From: Rhodocyclales bacterium GT-UBC | Lineage (GTDB): Bacteria; Pseudomonadota; Gammaproteobacteria; Burkholderiales; Rhodocyclaceae | Assembly: GCA_003583745.1 (NCBI GenBank) | Contig: QXPY01000004.1 | Coordinates: 248,001-312,000 of the forward strand | Length of the DNA stretch: 64,000 nt | Direction: 5' to 3' | Shown: in pieces, positions 35,660 to 48,294 of the stretch | Layout: each line of letters opens with the position of its first letter | Numbering within the stretch: the stretch's first letter is position 1 | Notes under the pieces: generated by a model | Seen by the model: only the letters and a program-made list of their open reading frames with translations | What the model was told of the DNA's origin: nothing | The model's database searches: none | Translations under genes and position numbers: made by a program

Positions 35660-38259
35660 TCGGCCATCGTTGTCAGATTGAGTTGTTGCAGTTCTTCCAG
35701 TGCTTGTTCGTACTCGACGTCTTCGATCAAGGCGCCAATTCGATCGAGGCGCCTTGACAGCGCGGCGTCGTTGTTCAGTCGGTCGCTCAGCGCCGCCTTG
35801 AGTTTATGCAATTGAGCCTCGCTGCCGGCGTCGGCATTGCGTACTTTTTGTACCAGCAGCGTATGGATCGGCAACCAATTGTCACGTTCACTCGATTCCA
35901 TGCCAACAGGATTCAAGGGTACTGGAGGAAGCGCGGCAAGTCCATCGCTGACACGCTGCCATTCGTCGGCAAGCCGAGTCAGTTGTGCCGCATGATCGAT
36001 TCCCGCATCGGCCAGCGATTGCTCGAGCTGGCGTGCCAGTTCGCTCAGTTGCACGGCACCCAGCGAGGCGGCGACCGATTTCAGGGAGTGCGCGAGGCGG
36101 CGTGCCTCCAAGGGGTGGGGGCCGAGTTCTTGGCGAATGCGGTCGGCGATGTTGGCGAAATCGTGGCGGAAGGCGTGCAGCGACTTCAGGTAGAGCTCCG
36201 GGCGTTGCAGATGGATGCCCAGCCCGATGGTCGTATCAATACCGGCTAGCTCCGGCCAATGGGCCGGTCGTGAAATGGTCGCCGGAAGCGTGGTGCTGTC
36301 GTCCGTGCCGGCCGGAGGCAGCCAGTGGGCAAGCGTGGCATAGAGCAAGGCGGGCTGGATCGGTTTGGTCAGGTGCTCGTTCATTCCGGCTTGCCGGGCT
36401 TGCTCCTGGTCTTCGCTGGTGGCATGGGCCGTCATTGCGATCACGGGCAATGCCTGCCAGCGCGGATCGGCACGGATGCGGCGGGTGGCGGTCAGCCCGT
36501 CCATGACCGGCATCTGGATATCCATCAAGACGACCTGGTAAGAGCCCGTTTCCAGCTTGTCCAGCGCCTCCTGGCCGTGGATGGCGATCTCGACGCTCAA
36601 TCCGACCTTTTGCAACAGGGCAATGGCGATGGTTCGGTTGATCGGGATGTCTTCGACCAGCAAGACGCGTTCGCCTGACCAGCGGGGCAAGGCGGCGGGT
36701 TTGCTGCCCTCGCTGCCGGCCGGCGAACGTTCAGTGCTGGCCGGCTCGAAACAGGCGGTGAACCTGAAGATACTGCCTTGGCCGGGTACGCTGTCCAGAC
36801 TGATCCGACCGCCCATCAATTCGACGAGTTGGCGGCAGATGGTCAGGCCCAGGCCGGTTCCGCCAAAGCGCCGGGTAATGCTGCTGTCGGCCTGGGTGAA
36901 GGGGGCGAACAAGCTGGCTTGTTGCTGTGGCGCGATCCCGATGCCGGTGTCGCGCACGGCGAAGGCGAGGCGCAGGCCTTGCCCGGGTTGCGGCGAGTCG
37001 AGCTTGATGCTGACTTCGATTTCGCCCTGTTGCGTGAACTTGATTGCATTGCCGACCAGATTGATCAGGATTTGTCCAAGACGCAGCGGGTCGCCGACCA
37101 GCGTGGGCGGGACATCGGCGGCGCAGACGAAGCGCAGGTTGACACCCTGGCTCTGCGCCTTGGCATTGAACAGGTTGCCGACCGATTGCAGGACTTGGCT
37201 CAGCGTGAAGGGCGATTTTTCGAGCTCCAGCCCGCCGGCCTCGATTTTCGAATAGTCGAGAATGTCGTTGATGATGCCGAGCAGGGCGTCCGATGATTGC
37301 ATGACCTGTTCGAGATGTTCGCGTTGCTGGGGGGCGAGCGGTGTTTCCAGGACCATGCGGCTCAAGCCGATGATGGCATGCATCGGGGTCCGGATTTCGT
37401 GGCTCATCCTGGCCAGGAAGTCTGATTTGGCCTGGTTGGCATGACGTGCTTCGGCGATCGCATCCTGCAGGGCGCGGGTTCGTTCGTCGACCATCCGTTC
37501 GAGCGAGGCGCGATAGCGACCGAGTTCCTGGTCGCGCCCCTGCAAGGTGTCGAGCATGCGATTGAAGCCTTGGCCGAGGCGCCCGATCTCGTCATGGCTG
37601 GTGATATATACCCGCTGATCCAGGCTACCTTGCGACGAGACGCGTTTGACCAGTTGATCGAGATTTTCCAAAGGCCGGGTCAGCTTGCCGACGACGTAGC
37701 GGGTGAGGGCCAGCGAGACCAGGAGGGCGATCAGCAGCAAGGCACTGGTCTCGGCAATCGTGCGTTGCATGGTATGGCGGTACTGTTCGAGCGACACCAG
37801 CAACTCGATACGGCCGGCGACCTTTTCCTGGCCCACCAGGCGTATTGCCTCACGGACGATCAGATGGGTGTCGGTGAATTCGATACTGTCGCTGCCGGCG
37901 GGAATTTTCCGGTCACGTTCGGGGTCGCGCCGATAGCGGGCGAGGACGGTTCCGTCCGCGAGTACCGCGATGCCGACTTCGACGGCCGGGGTGACGACCA
38001 GCGAGGAGAGCAGGCGTTCGGCTTCGAGGCGATCGAGAAAGGCGACAGCGGCTTGCGAATTGGTTGCCAGCAAACGGGCCTGGGCGGTCATCGATTCGCC
38101 GAGTTGGGTTTGCAACAGGCGCTTCTGCTGGTGAAAGACCAGCAGATAGACCAGCCCGATGATGACCAGCAGCAGCGAAAAGGATAACAAGACCAGCTTG
38201 TTGCGGATGCTCGGCGTCGGCAGGAGCCAGCGATGCAGCGTCAAGGCCAGTTGCTTCAT
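35656..38259 (-). CDS. Hybrid sensor histidine kinase (HAMP-HisKA-HATPase-REC-Hpt)
   Basis: 867 residues. An inner-membrane sensor has two TM segments (about 23-43 and 170-190) flanking a periplasmic domain, then HAMP. HisKA carries the phosphorylatable His287 (SHEIRTP). The ATPase has [15 protein letters not shown] and GGTGLGL. A receiver follows with Asp580 (LMDIQMP), and a C-terminal Hpt with His724 ([13 protein letters not shown]). The phosphorelay probably ends on the co-encoded GGDEF response regulator. Starts and stops overlap those of both neighbours by 4 bp. Confidence 0.93.
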   Translation of the reverse strand: MKQLALTLHRWLLPTPSIRNKLVLLSFSLLLVIIGLVYLLVFHQQKRLLQTQLGESMTAQARLLATNSQAAVAFLDRLEAERLLSSLVVTPAVEVGIAVLADGTVLARYRRDPERDRKIPAGSDSIEFTDTHLIVREAIRLVGQEKVAGRIELLVSLEQYRHTMQRTIAETSALLLIALLVSLALTRYVVGKLTRPLENLDQLVKRVSSQGSLDQRVYITSHDEIGRLGQGFNRMLDTLQGRDQELGRYRASLERMVDERTRALQDAIAEARHANQAKSDFLARMSHEIRTPMHAIIGLSRMVLETPLAPQQREHLEQVMQSSDALLGIINDILDYSKIEAGGLELEKSPFTLSQVLQSVGNLFNAKAQSQGVNLRFVCAADVPPTLVGDPLRLGQILINLVGNAIKFTQQGEIEVSIKLDSPQPGQGLRLAFAVRDTGIGIAPQQQASLFAPFTQADSSITRRFGGTGLGLTICRQLVELMGGRISLDSVPGQGSIFRFTACFEPASTERSPAGSEGSKPAALPRWSGERVLLVEDIPINRTIAIALLQKVGLSVEIAIHGQEALDKLETGSYQVVLMDIQMPVMDGLTATRRIRADPRWQALPVIAMTAHATSEDQEQARQAGMNEHLTKPIQPALLYATLAHWLPPAGTDDSTTLPATISRPAHWPELAGIDTTIGLGIHLQRPELYLKSLHAFRHDFANIADRIRQELGPHPLEARRLAHSLKSVAASLGAVQLSELARQLEQSLADAGIDHAAQLTRLADEWQRVSDGLAALPPVPLNPVGMESSERDNWLPIHTLLVQKVRNADAGSEAQLHKLKAALSDRLNNDAALSRRLDRIGALIEDVEYEQALEELQQLNLTTMAE

Positions 38260-38792
38260 GGTTCGATCACTCGTGCCAGACGCAGGAGTTGGGCGTTGAA
38301 ACCGAAGCCCTTCTTTTGCGCGCTTCGACGATTGATCACGATGCCGACCCGCTCGCCGTCAAGGGGAAGTTCGATCATGCCGCCGGCACGGGCGAATCCG
38401 GCGATATCCGAAACCGTTACGATGTAGCGTCCCTCGGCGCGATTGAGCCAGTTGTCCAGGTTGGCACTTTCCGAACGGCTGATGAAGAGCAGGTGGCAAT
38501 TGCCGATGTCGTTGGGGCTTATCCGGATTTCCGTCGTGCCGGAGCCTTGATTCAGCTGGTTGATGTTGGTACCGAACGGATTCTTGCCAACAATGCACAG
38601 GACCAATGGGCTCGGTGGCTTTTCTTCGGGGGGCCAATAGACGAATTGCGATAGACGGTAAAACAGCACCGCCTTCATGCCGTATTCCGAGACATCCTGC
38701 GCCAGTGCCGGCGTCATCAGAAGGGCCGGCAGCAACGCCAGCCAGGCGATACTCTGGCGCAAACGGCGGGAGCAGATGGAACGCAGGCCCAT
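38256..38792 (-). CDS. YfiR/DUF4154-family periplasmic protein
   Basis: 178 residues with a signal peptide ending PALAQ. The mature part has the YfiR pattern: [35 protein letters not shown] and a C-terminal FNAQLLRLA. In Pseudomonas YfiR is a redox-sensitive periplasmic repressor of the cyclase YfiN; here the target may be the periplasmic domain of the hybrid kinase encoded next. It sits 8 bp after the TonB receptor and overlaps the kinase by 4 bp. Confidence 0.87.
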   Translation of the reverse strand: MGLRSICSRRLRQSIAWLALLPALLMTPALAQDVSEYGMKAVLFYRLSQFVYWPPEEKPPSPLVLCIVGKNPFGTNINQLNQGSGTTEIRISPNDIGNCHLLFISRSESANLDNWLNRAEGRYIVTVSDIAGFARAGGMIELPLDGERVGIVINRRSAQKKGFGFNAQLLRLARVIEP

Positions 38793-38800
38793 GGCGTGTT

Positions 38801-40999
38801 TCAGAAGCGGTATTGCAGGGTTGCCATGTAGCTGCGCGGTTGTTGCGGGACGGCCAGCATGGTCGTGCTCGATGAGCCGTGGGCTGCGTAGTAGCGTTCG
38901 TCGAACAGGTTGTAGACGTCGAAATAGACCGACAGGCGTTCGCCAGCCAGTTTGTGGAAACCGAAATGCAGGCTGGCGACGGTATGGGCATCGACTTTCA
39001 GGCGTTCGCCCGGTACCAATGTGTTCTTGCGACCGGTATTGGTTTCACCGATCCATTGCAGGCGCGGGGTGACCGTGAACCAGTCCTGGTAGCGGAAGGT
39101 GGTGCCCAATTTGATCTTGTGGGTGGCGATGTAGGTCTGGTCCCATTCGATGTCGTCAATGGCGTCCTGCACCGTGCCCTTGATGTAGCTGTAGCTGCCC
39201 CACAGGTCGGCTGTCCAGGCGCCGCCCAGGTGCACCTGCCATTGCGGGATCAGGTCGAGGCCGCGGTAATGGTCGCGGCCGCTGTTCTGCTTGGCGGTGG
39301 TTTTCGAGAGAATGGCACCGGGAATGTATTGGGTGGAGACGGCTTCGTCGCGGGTGACGATGATGTCGGTGACTCTCGAGTGGTAAACATTGGTCACCAG
39401 ATTGAAGTTTTTCAGGGGCCGCCAGTCCCAGGTCAGGGACAGGCTGCGCGATTTTTCCGGCTGCAGGCTCAGATTAGTCGCGCGGAAGTTCTTGCCGATG
39501 TAGCGGCCGCTGGCATCCTTGCTGCCGTCAAAAGAGCCGAATGCGCCCAGGGTTTCGTCCGGCGCGGGAGCGCGGAAGGCCTCGCCGTAGAGGAGTTTCA
39601 GGTAATTGCCGGGGAGCGGTTGCCAGACCACGCCAATGCGCGGATTGAGACTGTTGCCGTAAGTCGAGTACCAGTCGTCGCGCAGGCCGATGGTGGTGGA
39701 AAGGCTCGGCGTCCATTGCGCTTGCCATTGCACGTAGCCCGACCAGCTGTAGTAATTGGTCTGGAACAGGCGTAGCGGCAAATTGGTATTCGGATAGTAA
39801 AAACCTTGCCCGAGCGGCCCCTTGTCCGGATCGTAAGGGCGCGGCAGGTCTGGCGTTTCGAGGGCGTAGTAGTCGCGGTAGCCGAGGCCGGCGAGAACGA
39901 CGTGACGGTCGTTGGCACGCCAGGTCAGGTTTTCCTCGATGCCGCGCCGTCGCGATTTCGAGTAGTCGTAACCCTCATCTTCGAAGTTGGTGAAGATATT
40001 GACGTAGCGGCTGTAGGGATTGACCTCGTAGGTCGAGTAGTCGACGACCAGTTCGGATTTGAGGTCGGGGCTGATTTCGAAGCGGAATTTGCCATACCAG
40101 GTTTCGATGCTGCTGTTCCAGCGCGCATCGTCGAGAAACAAGGCAGCAGAACTGAGATCGCCGGTGCTGGTCAGGCTGGCGAAGCGGTTGCGATAGTAGC
40201 CGAGCGTGAAATGCTCCGTCGCATCCAGGCGCAGGTAACGGCTTTCACTGCTGATCCCGCCGACGTAGTCTTCGCGCTGGCTGGCCGGGATGACCGTCGT
40301 GCCGGCAAAGGTCCTGGCAGCGACCTTGGGATAGTCGCCCGGATAGTACTTGTCGAGCGGGGCGCGGTCGCTTTTCTGCGAATGCCCGCCGACCGTCAGT
40401 GCGATGTTTTCGCTCAGCTTGCCACCGACCAGGAAGTCGCCCTCGAGAGCGCCAAACCGGCCGATGCCGACGCTGGCCTTGCCGCTTGGCATTTCCGTCT
40501 GGTCGGTGATGATGTTGATTACACCGGCGAAGGCATCGGCGCCATAGAGCGCGGCGGCAGGGCCATAGAGGACTTCGACCTGCTTGGCAAAATGCAGCGA
40601 AAAATTCTCGGCGACCGGAATCTTGCCGCCGGTCGGATTGTCGATCCGGACGCCGTCGAGCAGGATCAACAGTTTCGTATTGCTGACATGCCCCTGGAAA
40701 ACGAAGTTGTTGTATTGGGACGAGCGGGTACCGCGCTGAAAGTCCACGCCGGGCAGGTCTTCGAGGAGATCGGCCAGGCTCTTGTAGCGGCGGTCGCGCA
40801 TCTGCTCGCGGGTGATGACCGTGATATGGGCGGGCGTCTGTTCGCGTCCTTCCTGATGTCGGGAGGCCGTGACCACCGGCGTGGCGATCAGCTCCTCGAG
40901 CGAAAGCGGGAGCAGGGGAAGGACGTTTTCCGCGTACACGCTCGTGGTCCAGGCCAGCGCAAGACTGACGGCCAGTTGGCCAAGGCGAAACTGCTGCAT
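38801..40999 (-). CDS. TonB-dependent outer-membrane receptor
   Basis: 732 residues. The signal peptide ends VYA/E. The N-terminal motif SLEELIATPVVTASR stands where the TonB box and plug begin. The plug domain has SLADLLEDLPGVDF, LILLDGVRIDNPTGG and VEVLYGPAAALYGADAFAGVINIIT. The 22-strand barrel follows, with a terminal beta-strand ending in Phe (YMATLQYRF). It is probably a receptor whose ligand state is read by the YfiR-kinase pair. The ligand is unknown. It begins 30 bp after the holA stop codon. Confidence 0.92.
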   Translation of the reverse strand: MQQFRLGQLAVSLALAWTTSVYAENVLPLLPLSLEELIATPVVTASRHQEGREQTPAHITVITREQMRDRRYKSLADLLEDLPGVDFQRGTRSSQYNNFVFQGHVSNTKLLILLDGVRIDNPTGGKIPVAENFSLHFAKQVEVLYGPAAALYGADAFAGVINIITDQTEMPSGKASVGIGRFGALEGDFLVGGKLSENIALTVGGHSQKSDRAPLDKYYPGDYPKVAARTFAGTTVIPASQREDYVGGISSESRYLRLDATEHFTLGYYRNRFASLTSTGDLSSAALFLDDARWNSSIETWYGKFRFEISPDLKSELVVDYSTYEVNPYSRYVNIFTNFEDEGYDYSKSRRRGIEENLTWRANDRHVVLAGLGYRDYYALETPDLPRPYDPDKGPLGQGFYYPNTNLPLRLFQTNYYSWSGYVQWQAQWTPSLSTTIGLRDDWYSTYGNSLNPRIGVVWQPLPGNYLKLLYGEAFRAPAPDETLGAFGSFDGSKDASGRYIGKNFRATNLSLQPEKSRSLSLTWDWRPLKNFNLVTNVYHSRVTDIIVTRDEAVSTQYIPGAILSKTTAKQNSGRDHYRGLDLIPQWQVHLGGAWTADLWGSYSYIKGTVQDAIDDIEWDQTYIATHKIKLGTTFRYQDWFTVTPRLQWIGETNTGRKNTLVPGERLKVDAHTVASLHFGFHKLAGERLSVYFDVYNLFDERYYAAHGSSSTTMLAVPQQPRSYMATLQYRF

Positions 41000-41029
41000 G
41001 ACACTCCCCCGTTGTCGTTTGGCGTTAGC

Positions 41030-42061
41030 TTACCTTGCCGCCGTCTTTTCGTTGCGACCAGCGGGACACAGGCGCAGGCCGAGGCGGAGAAATTCTTCCC
41101 AGATATTGCCTTGGCCGATCCCCTTGATCAGTCGGTCTATCCTGCCGGCGTGCTGGAGCGCGGCTTCCAGACTGGCTGTGTTGAGGCGTTGCAGGGCGCG
41201 TTTTAGCGCATTTTGTCGGGGCCCCCAGACCTTGGCCTCCTTGAGCAACAGGTCGAGTGGGCGGCCACTGTCCATGCCGCTACGGATCAGGGTCAGGGCA
41301 CGCACTTCCTCGCTGATTGCCCACAAGACGAGCGGTGGCGCTTCACCTTCCTGCATCAGGCCATCCAGGGTCCGGGTCAGGCGGGCGATATCGCCCAGCA
41401 GCAGGGCTTCGCGCAGGCTTTCGATATCGTAGCGGGCAACGTTGAGCACGGCGTCGCGGACCTGAGTGGCGGTCAATTGACCGCTCGGGTAAAGCAGGCC
41501 GAGTTTCTGGATTTCCTGATGGGCGGCGAGCAAATTGCCTTCGACGCGCTCGGCGATGAATTTCAGGCTGTCGAGATCGGCGCTTTGTTGCTGACGGCGC
41601 AGTCGGCCGGCAATCCAGCCCGGCAAATCGGCCAGCCCCGGCGCCGTCGTCTTGATGGCGACGCCGGCGTTGGCCAGCGCCGTGAACCAGGCAGCCTTTT
41701 CTTCACGCCAGTCGAGTTCCGGGAGCGTGATGAGCAGCATGTTGTCGGGCGACAGACGTTCGCACCATTGCTGCAGGGCGGCGCTGCCTTCCTTGCCTGG
41801 TTTGCCGGTCGGGATGCGCAGGTCGATCAGTTTCTTGTCGCCGAACAGTGACATGTTGCCGCCGGCAGCGAGCAGGGCCCCCCAGTCGAACTGGGGCAGC
41901 ACGGTCAGTACTTCGCGTTCGCTGTAGCCATGCTGGCGCGCCTTGGCCCGGATCGCATCGGCAGCTTCGATCACCAGCAGCGGATCGTCGCCGTAGAGCA
42001 CGTAGAGCGGGCGCAGTTCGCGCTCCAGGTGGGCGGCAAGCTGTTCCCCCTTGAGCAGCAT
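41030..42061 (-). CDS. holA: DNA polymerase III delta subunit HolA
   Basis: Clamp-loader subunit that opens the beta clamp. 343 residues with the typical opening LKGEQLAAHLERELRPLYVLYGDDPLLVIEAADAIR and a C-terminal helical domain. Its ATG overlaps the lptE stop (TAATG), the standard leuS-lptE-holA order of Betaproteobacteria. Confidence 0.95.
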   Translation of the reverse strand: MLLKGEQLAAHLERELRPLYVLYGDDPLLVIEAADAIRAKARQHGYSEREVLTVLPQFDWGALLAAGGNMSLFGDKKLIDLRIPTGKPGKEGSAALQQWCERLSPDNMLLITLPELDWREEKAAWFTALANAGVAIKTTAPGLADLPGWIAGRLRRQQQSADLDSLKFIAERVEGNLLAAHQEIQKLGLLYPSGQLTATQVRDAVLNVARYDIESLREALLLGDIARLTRTLDGLMQEGEAPPLVLWAISEEVRALTLIRSGMDSGRPLDLLLKEAKVWGPRQNALKRALQRLNTASLEAALQHAGRIDRLIKGIGQGNIWEEFLRLGLRLCPAGRNEKTAAR

Positions 42062-42594
42062 TACTCTTCGTCTTCTTGGTTGGGGTCTTTGGGCTTGATG
42101 ATGCTCAGCCGGCGCATGATCTGGTTCACCAGGTCATTGTTCATGTCGCGCCACAGGAGGCCTTCTTCCAGGTCCTTGGCGAGCACGTTGGAGTCGTCGA
42201 AACTGATGTCGCGGGTCAGGCTGATCTCGTTGCTCGGCACCAGAATCTGCCCCTTGGGCGTGAGGACGCGGAAGCTGTAATTGAGTTGCAAACGGTATTC
42301 GCGGACCCGGCCCTGGGCGTTGACGCTGAGAATACTCTTCTGGCGGGTGTCGTTGAGTTGCTGGAAGATGGCATCGGCGCCCTTGGCTTCCAGTTCGTCC
42401 TCGATGACGCGGGTGTTGCCACTGGCCTTGATGTAGCGCTGCAGCCAGATCCTGACGTCGGCTGTTTCCGGGAGTGCGATATAGATCGTTTTGTAAGGCA
42501 GGTTGCCACTGAGCGTCCCGCGCAGATGAAAGCCGCAGCCGGCCAGTACGACGGCAAACAGCACTGCGAACAAGGATCGGAGCGGGACGCGCAT
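42061..42594 (-). CDS. lptE: LPS-assembly lipoprotein LptE
   Basis: Outer-membrane lipoprotein that plugs LptD and assists LPS insertion. About 177 residues from the ATG at 42594. Lipobox LAGC with Cys20, then GFHLRGTLSGNLPYKTIYI, typical of the family. The C-terminus is charged. It lies between leuS and holA with 10-bp and 1-bp-overlap junctions. Confidence 0.94.
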   Translation of the reverse strand: MRVPLRSLFAVLFAVVLAGCGFHLRGTLSGNLPYKTIYIALPETADVRIWLQRYIKASGNTRVIEDELEAKGADAIFQQLNDTRQKSILSVNAQGRVREYRLQLNYSFRVLTPKGQILVPSNEISLTRDISFDDSNVLAKDLEEGLLWRDMNNDLVNQIMRRLSIIKPKDPNQEDEE

Positions 42595-42604
42595 GGCGGT
42601 TTCC

Positions 42605-45238
<2,634 letters not shown>

Positions 45239-45249
45239 TTAAGCGCGGA

Positions 45250-45255
45250 ATTATA
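45250..45255 (-). promoter_or_regulatory. -10 box of the leuS operon
   Basis: A perfect TATAAT on the minus strand (GGTATAATTCC) 35 bp before the chosen leuS ATG. The -35 region is poor (CGCTGA at 17 bp). It favours the downstream leuS start. Confidence 0.6.
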
Positions 45256-45568
45256 CCGGCTCAGGCGGCTTTCAGCGGCGATCGGGCTGCGCTGCCGGTG
45301 ATCGGGCCGGTATCAGTTCAATGATTTATTTGTGGTGTACGGCCGGAGGGGCCGTTGATCGCAGTGGCCAAGGCAAAGGGAGGACGAGGACGGGGCAGGC
45401 ACTGCACGATCTGCTGGCTGTTGCCGGCTTGGCCGGTCTATTCAGACCCGTCCGGGTCGGTGCGCCAAAGGCTTGCAAGTGGCCGGGCGCTGGCGCTGTC
45501 ACCTGCCGGGCTGCAACTGTGGCGGAGTACGCCATGGCAGGCCGGGCAGCTGGGTTAGTGACGCCCGG
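45256..45568. other. Gene-free spacer between leuS and the 113-residue protein gene
   Basis: No gene is supported. GC-rich open frames on both strands lack ribosome binding sites and domain features. A short stem-loop GTGAC/GTCAC lies just after the stop codon of the next minus-strand gene and may be a weak terminator. The stretch could contain decayed coding sequence, but nothing identifiable. Confidence 0.5.
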
Positions 45569-45910
45569 TCACGCCGCTTTTTTTTGCGGGTACATGCTTT
45601 CCCAGGTGGTCTGCCAGTAACGGTAGGCATTTTGCGCTGCCATCAGCGAGAGCATGGACATCCGGGTCTGGTGGTGCCACATCCAGGACAGGCGTGGTGC
45701 CGGCGTCAGGTTGTATTCCGGCGTGGTGCCGACTTCGTCCTCGACGATGGAGAGGAAGCGCTCGACCGCCAGGCCCCAGTATTCCGATCCATCAGCCTTG
45801 CCGGTGAGATACTCGGCTTCGGAAATGGCGCGGCGCCAGAGCTTGAGTGCCAGTTCGTCGCTGATGCCGGCCTTGCGGGCAACCCAGGGCAATATTTTTG
45901 GTGCTTTCAT
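45569..45910 (-). CDS. Conserved-looking 113-residue protein of unknown function
   Basis: A soluble protein with a clear ribosome binding site (AAAGGAG) before the ATG at 45910. It begins MKAPKILPWVARKAGISDELALKLWRR and has aromatic-rich helices (YWGLAVERFL, SWMWHHQTRMSMLSLM, AYRYWQTTWESMYPQ). The family is not recognised. Its 240-bp upstream region is unusually rich in palindromes, so it is probably strongly regulated. The neighbouring uvrD is divergent. Confidence 0.72.
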   Translation of the reverse strand: MKAPKILPWVARKAGISDELALKLWRRAISEAEYLTGKADGSEYWGLAVERFLSIVEDEVGTTPEYNLTPAPRLSWMWHHQTRMSMLSLMAAQNAYRYWQTTWESMYPQKKAA

Positions 45911-46000
45911 GCTGTTACTCCTTTTATTCTCTGTGGGGGTGACCACATTTTTACGACTGCCTTGTGGGCAATAAGTTTTGTGCACTGCAATATTTTTTGC

Positions 46001-46093
46001 GAAGTATACTTCCCCGCTTACCGCTCGCGCGTGAAAAAATTCTCTCGAATCGAGCATTCGTTGCACGCTTGCAACAAATTGGTATGACCAATT
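46001..46093. promoter_or_regulatory. Palindrome-dense control region with a FadR/PdhR-type operator
   Basis: Four palindromes lie within 93 bp: GAAGTATACTTC (46001-46012, holding a TATACT -10 candidate for the minus-strand gene), CTCGAATCGAG (46043-46053), GTTGCA-N4-TGCAAC (46060-46075) and AATTGGT-ATG-ACCAATT (46077-46093). The last matches the known GntR/FadR-subfamily consensus TGGT-N3-ACCA as bound by PdhR. They separate the 113-residue protein gene from uvrD. Confidence 0.55.
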
Positions 46094-46149
46094 ATCCTTT
46101 TGTTGCAGCTTCGTAACTTTTTGAAAATTTTAGTAATTTTTCCAGGCCC

Positions 46150-48294
46150 ATGTCCGATCTCATCGCCAATCTGAACGCTCCCCAACTGCAGGCCGTCACG
46201 CTGCCGCCCGTGCATGCACTCATCCTGGCCGGCGCCGGTAGCGGCAAGACGCGGGTGCTGACGACCCGCATCGCCTGGCTGATGTCCACCGGCCAGGTTG
46301 GCCCGCACGGGGTGCTGGCGGTGACCTTTACCAACAAGGCGGCCAAGGAAATGACGGCGCGGCTTTCGTCGCTGGTACCGATCAATACGCGCGGCATGTG
46401 GATCGGAACCTTCCACGGCCTGTGCAACCGCCTGCTGCGGGCGCACTACCGCGAGGCCGGTTTGCCGCAGACCTTCCAGATCCTCGATACGGCCGACCAG
46501 CTGGCGATGGTCAAGCGTCTGCTGAAGAACCTCAATGTCGATGACGAGAAGTACCCGCCGCGCGAACTGGTGCATTTCATCAATGCCCACAAGGAACAGG
46601 GCGTGCGTGCCGCCCAGGCCGAGGCTTACGACAATTACACGCAGAAGCGGGTCGAGTTGTACGCCGAGTACGAAAACCAGTGCAACCGCGAAGGGGTGGT
46701 CGATTTCGCCGAACTGCTGTTGCGCTGCTACGAACTGTTGCAGCGCAACGAACCGCTGCGTCGGCATTACCAGGAGCGCTTCCGCTACATTCTGGTCGAC
46801 GAGTTCCAGGATACCAACAAGCTGCAATATGCCTGGCTGCAACTGTTGGCCGGCGGTGGCGCCAAGGTTTTCGCGGTGGGCGACGACGATCAGAGCATCT
46901 ACGCTTTCCGCGGTGCCGAGGTCGGCAACATGCGCGATTTCGAGCGCGACTACGCCGGCGACAACATCATCCGCCTAGAGCAGAACTATCGTTCGCACGG
47001 CAATATCCTGGCCGCCGCCAATGCGCTGATCAAGAACAACCGCGAACGCCTCGGCAAAAACCTGTGGACCGATGCCGGCGAGGGCGAGCCGATCCGCGCT
47101 TTCGAAGGCTATTCCGATCTCGACGAGGCGCGTTTCATCGTCGAGGAAATCCGCGAACTGGTGCGCGACGGCGTTTCGCCGACGCAAGTTGCGCTGCTTT
47201 ACCGCTCGAACGCCCAGTCCCGCGTGCTGGAAAACGAACTGTTCACCAAGGGCGTGCCCTACAAGGTCTATGGCGGCCTGCGCTTCTTCGAACGGCAGGA
47301 AATCAAGCATGCGCTGGCCTACCTGCGTCTGCTGGGCAATCCGGATGACGATACGGCCTTCCTGCGCGTCGTCAATTTCCCGACGCGCGGTATCGGTGCC
47401 CGTTCGCTGGAGAATCTGCAGGCGACCGCCCACCAGATGAATTCCAGCCTCTATAACGCGGCGGCTTCGCTGACCGGCAAGGCCGGCCAGACGGTGGGCG
47501 GCTTCATCCGCCTGATCGAGCAATTGCGCCAGGAGACCGAAAACCTGCCGCTGCCGGAGATGGTCGAACACATCATCGAGAAGAGCGGCCTGGCCCAGCA
47601 TTACCGGACCGAGAAGGAAGGCCAGGATCGGCTGGAAAATCTGGACGAACTGATCAATGCCGCCGCCACCTTCATCGACGACGAAGGCGCCATCGGCGAA
47701 GGCGGGGCGCTGGTCTCCTTCCTGACGCTGGCTTCGCTGGAGGCCGGCGAGCATCAGGCGGGCGAAGGCCAGGAGGCGGTGCAGCTGATGTCGGTGCACG
47801 CCGCCAAGGGCCTGGAATTCGACGTGGTCTTCATCACCGGCCTGGAGCAGGGACTGTTCCCGCACGAGAACTCGGTGTCGCAAGGTCGCGATGGCCTGGA
47901 GGAAGAGCGCCGCCTGATGTATGTCGCGGTGACCCGCGCCAGAAAGCGTCTTTACGTCACCTGCGCCCAGACCCGCATGCTGCACGGTCAGACCCGCTAT
48001 TGCGTACCGTCGAGTTTCCTCGAGGAAATTCCCGAACAGTTGTTGAGAAGGCTGAACAAGAAGGCCGAGTCGGCTTCTGCCGTTCCTGCCTATGGTCAGT
48101 TCGGCGGTGGTTATGCCGAGCCGCCGGCGGCGCATGGCTTGCGCGTCGGGATGAATGTCGAACATGCCAAGTTCGGGGTCGGCGTCATCGTCGCCACCGA
48201 AGGGCGCGGCGCGGATGCGCGCGTTCAGGTCAATTTCGGGCGTGCCGGCATGAAATGGCTGGCCCTCGAATACGCCAAGCTGACGCCGGTCTAG
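46150..48294 (+). CDS. uvrD: DNA helicase II UvrD
   Basis: Superfamily 1A 3'-5' helicase for excision and mismatch repair. 714 residues. Walker A AGAGSGKT at 28-35, motif Ia TFTNKAAKEM, Walker B VDEFQDTN, motif III GDDDQSIYAFRGA, motif IV QNYRSH, motif V VHAAKGLEFDVVF, motif VI VAVTRARKRLYV. The C-terminal Tudor-like tail (HAKFGVGVIVATEG) is as in UvrD/PcrA. Its stop overlaps the convergent HD-GYP gene by 4 bp. Confidence 0.95.
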   Translation: MSDLIANLNAPQLQAVTLPPVHALILAGAGSGKTRVLTTRIAWLMSTGQVGPHGVLAVTFTNKAAKEMTARLSSLVPINTRGMWIGTFHGLCNRLLRAHYREAGLPQTFQILDTADQLAMVKRLLKNLNVDDEKYPPRELVHFINAHKEQGVRAAQAEAYDNYTQKRVELYAEYENQCNREGVVDFAELLLRCYELLQRNEPLRRHYQERFRYILVDEFQDTNKLQYAWLQLLAGGGAKVFAVGDDDQSIYAFRGAEVGNMRDFERDYAGDNIIRLEQNYRSHGNILAAANALIKNNRERLGKNLWTDAGEGEPIRAFEGYSDLDEARFIVEEIRELVRDGVSPTQVALLYRSNAQSRVLENELFTKGVPYKVYGGLRFFERQEIKHALAYLRLLGNPDDDTAFLRVVNFPTRGIGARSLENLQATAHQMNSSLYNAAASLTGKAGQTVGGFIRLIEQLRQETENLPLPEMVEHIIEKSGLAQHYRTEKEGQDRLENLDELINAAATFIDDEGAIGEGGALVSFLTLASLEAGEHQAGEGQEAVQLMSVHAAKGLEFDVVFITGLEQGLFPHENSVSQGRDGLEEERRLMYVAVTRARKRLYVTCAQTRMLHGQTRYCVPSSFLEEIPEQLLRRLNKKAESASAVPAYGQFGGGYAEPPAAHGLRVGMNVEHAKFGVGVIVATEGRGADARVQVNFGRAGMKWLALEYAKLTPV

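Noticed and set aside
39806..41206. A 466-codon plus-strand frame opposite the TonB receptor and holA
   Set aside because: Shadow frame; crosses the receptor-holA junction.
45321..45620. A 99-codon TTG-started frame between leuS and the 113-residue protein gene
   Set aside because: No ribosome binding site, low-complexity GC-rich translation, and it overlaps the 3' end of the supported minus-strand gene.
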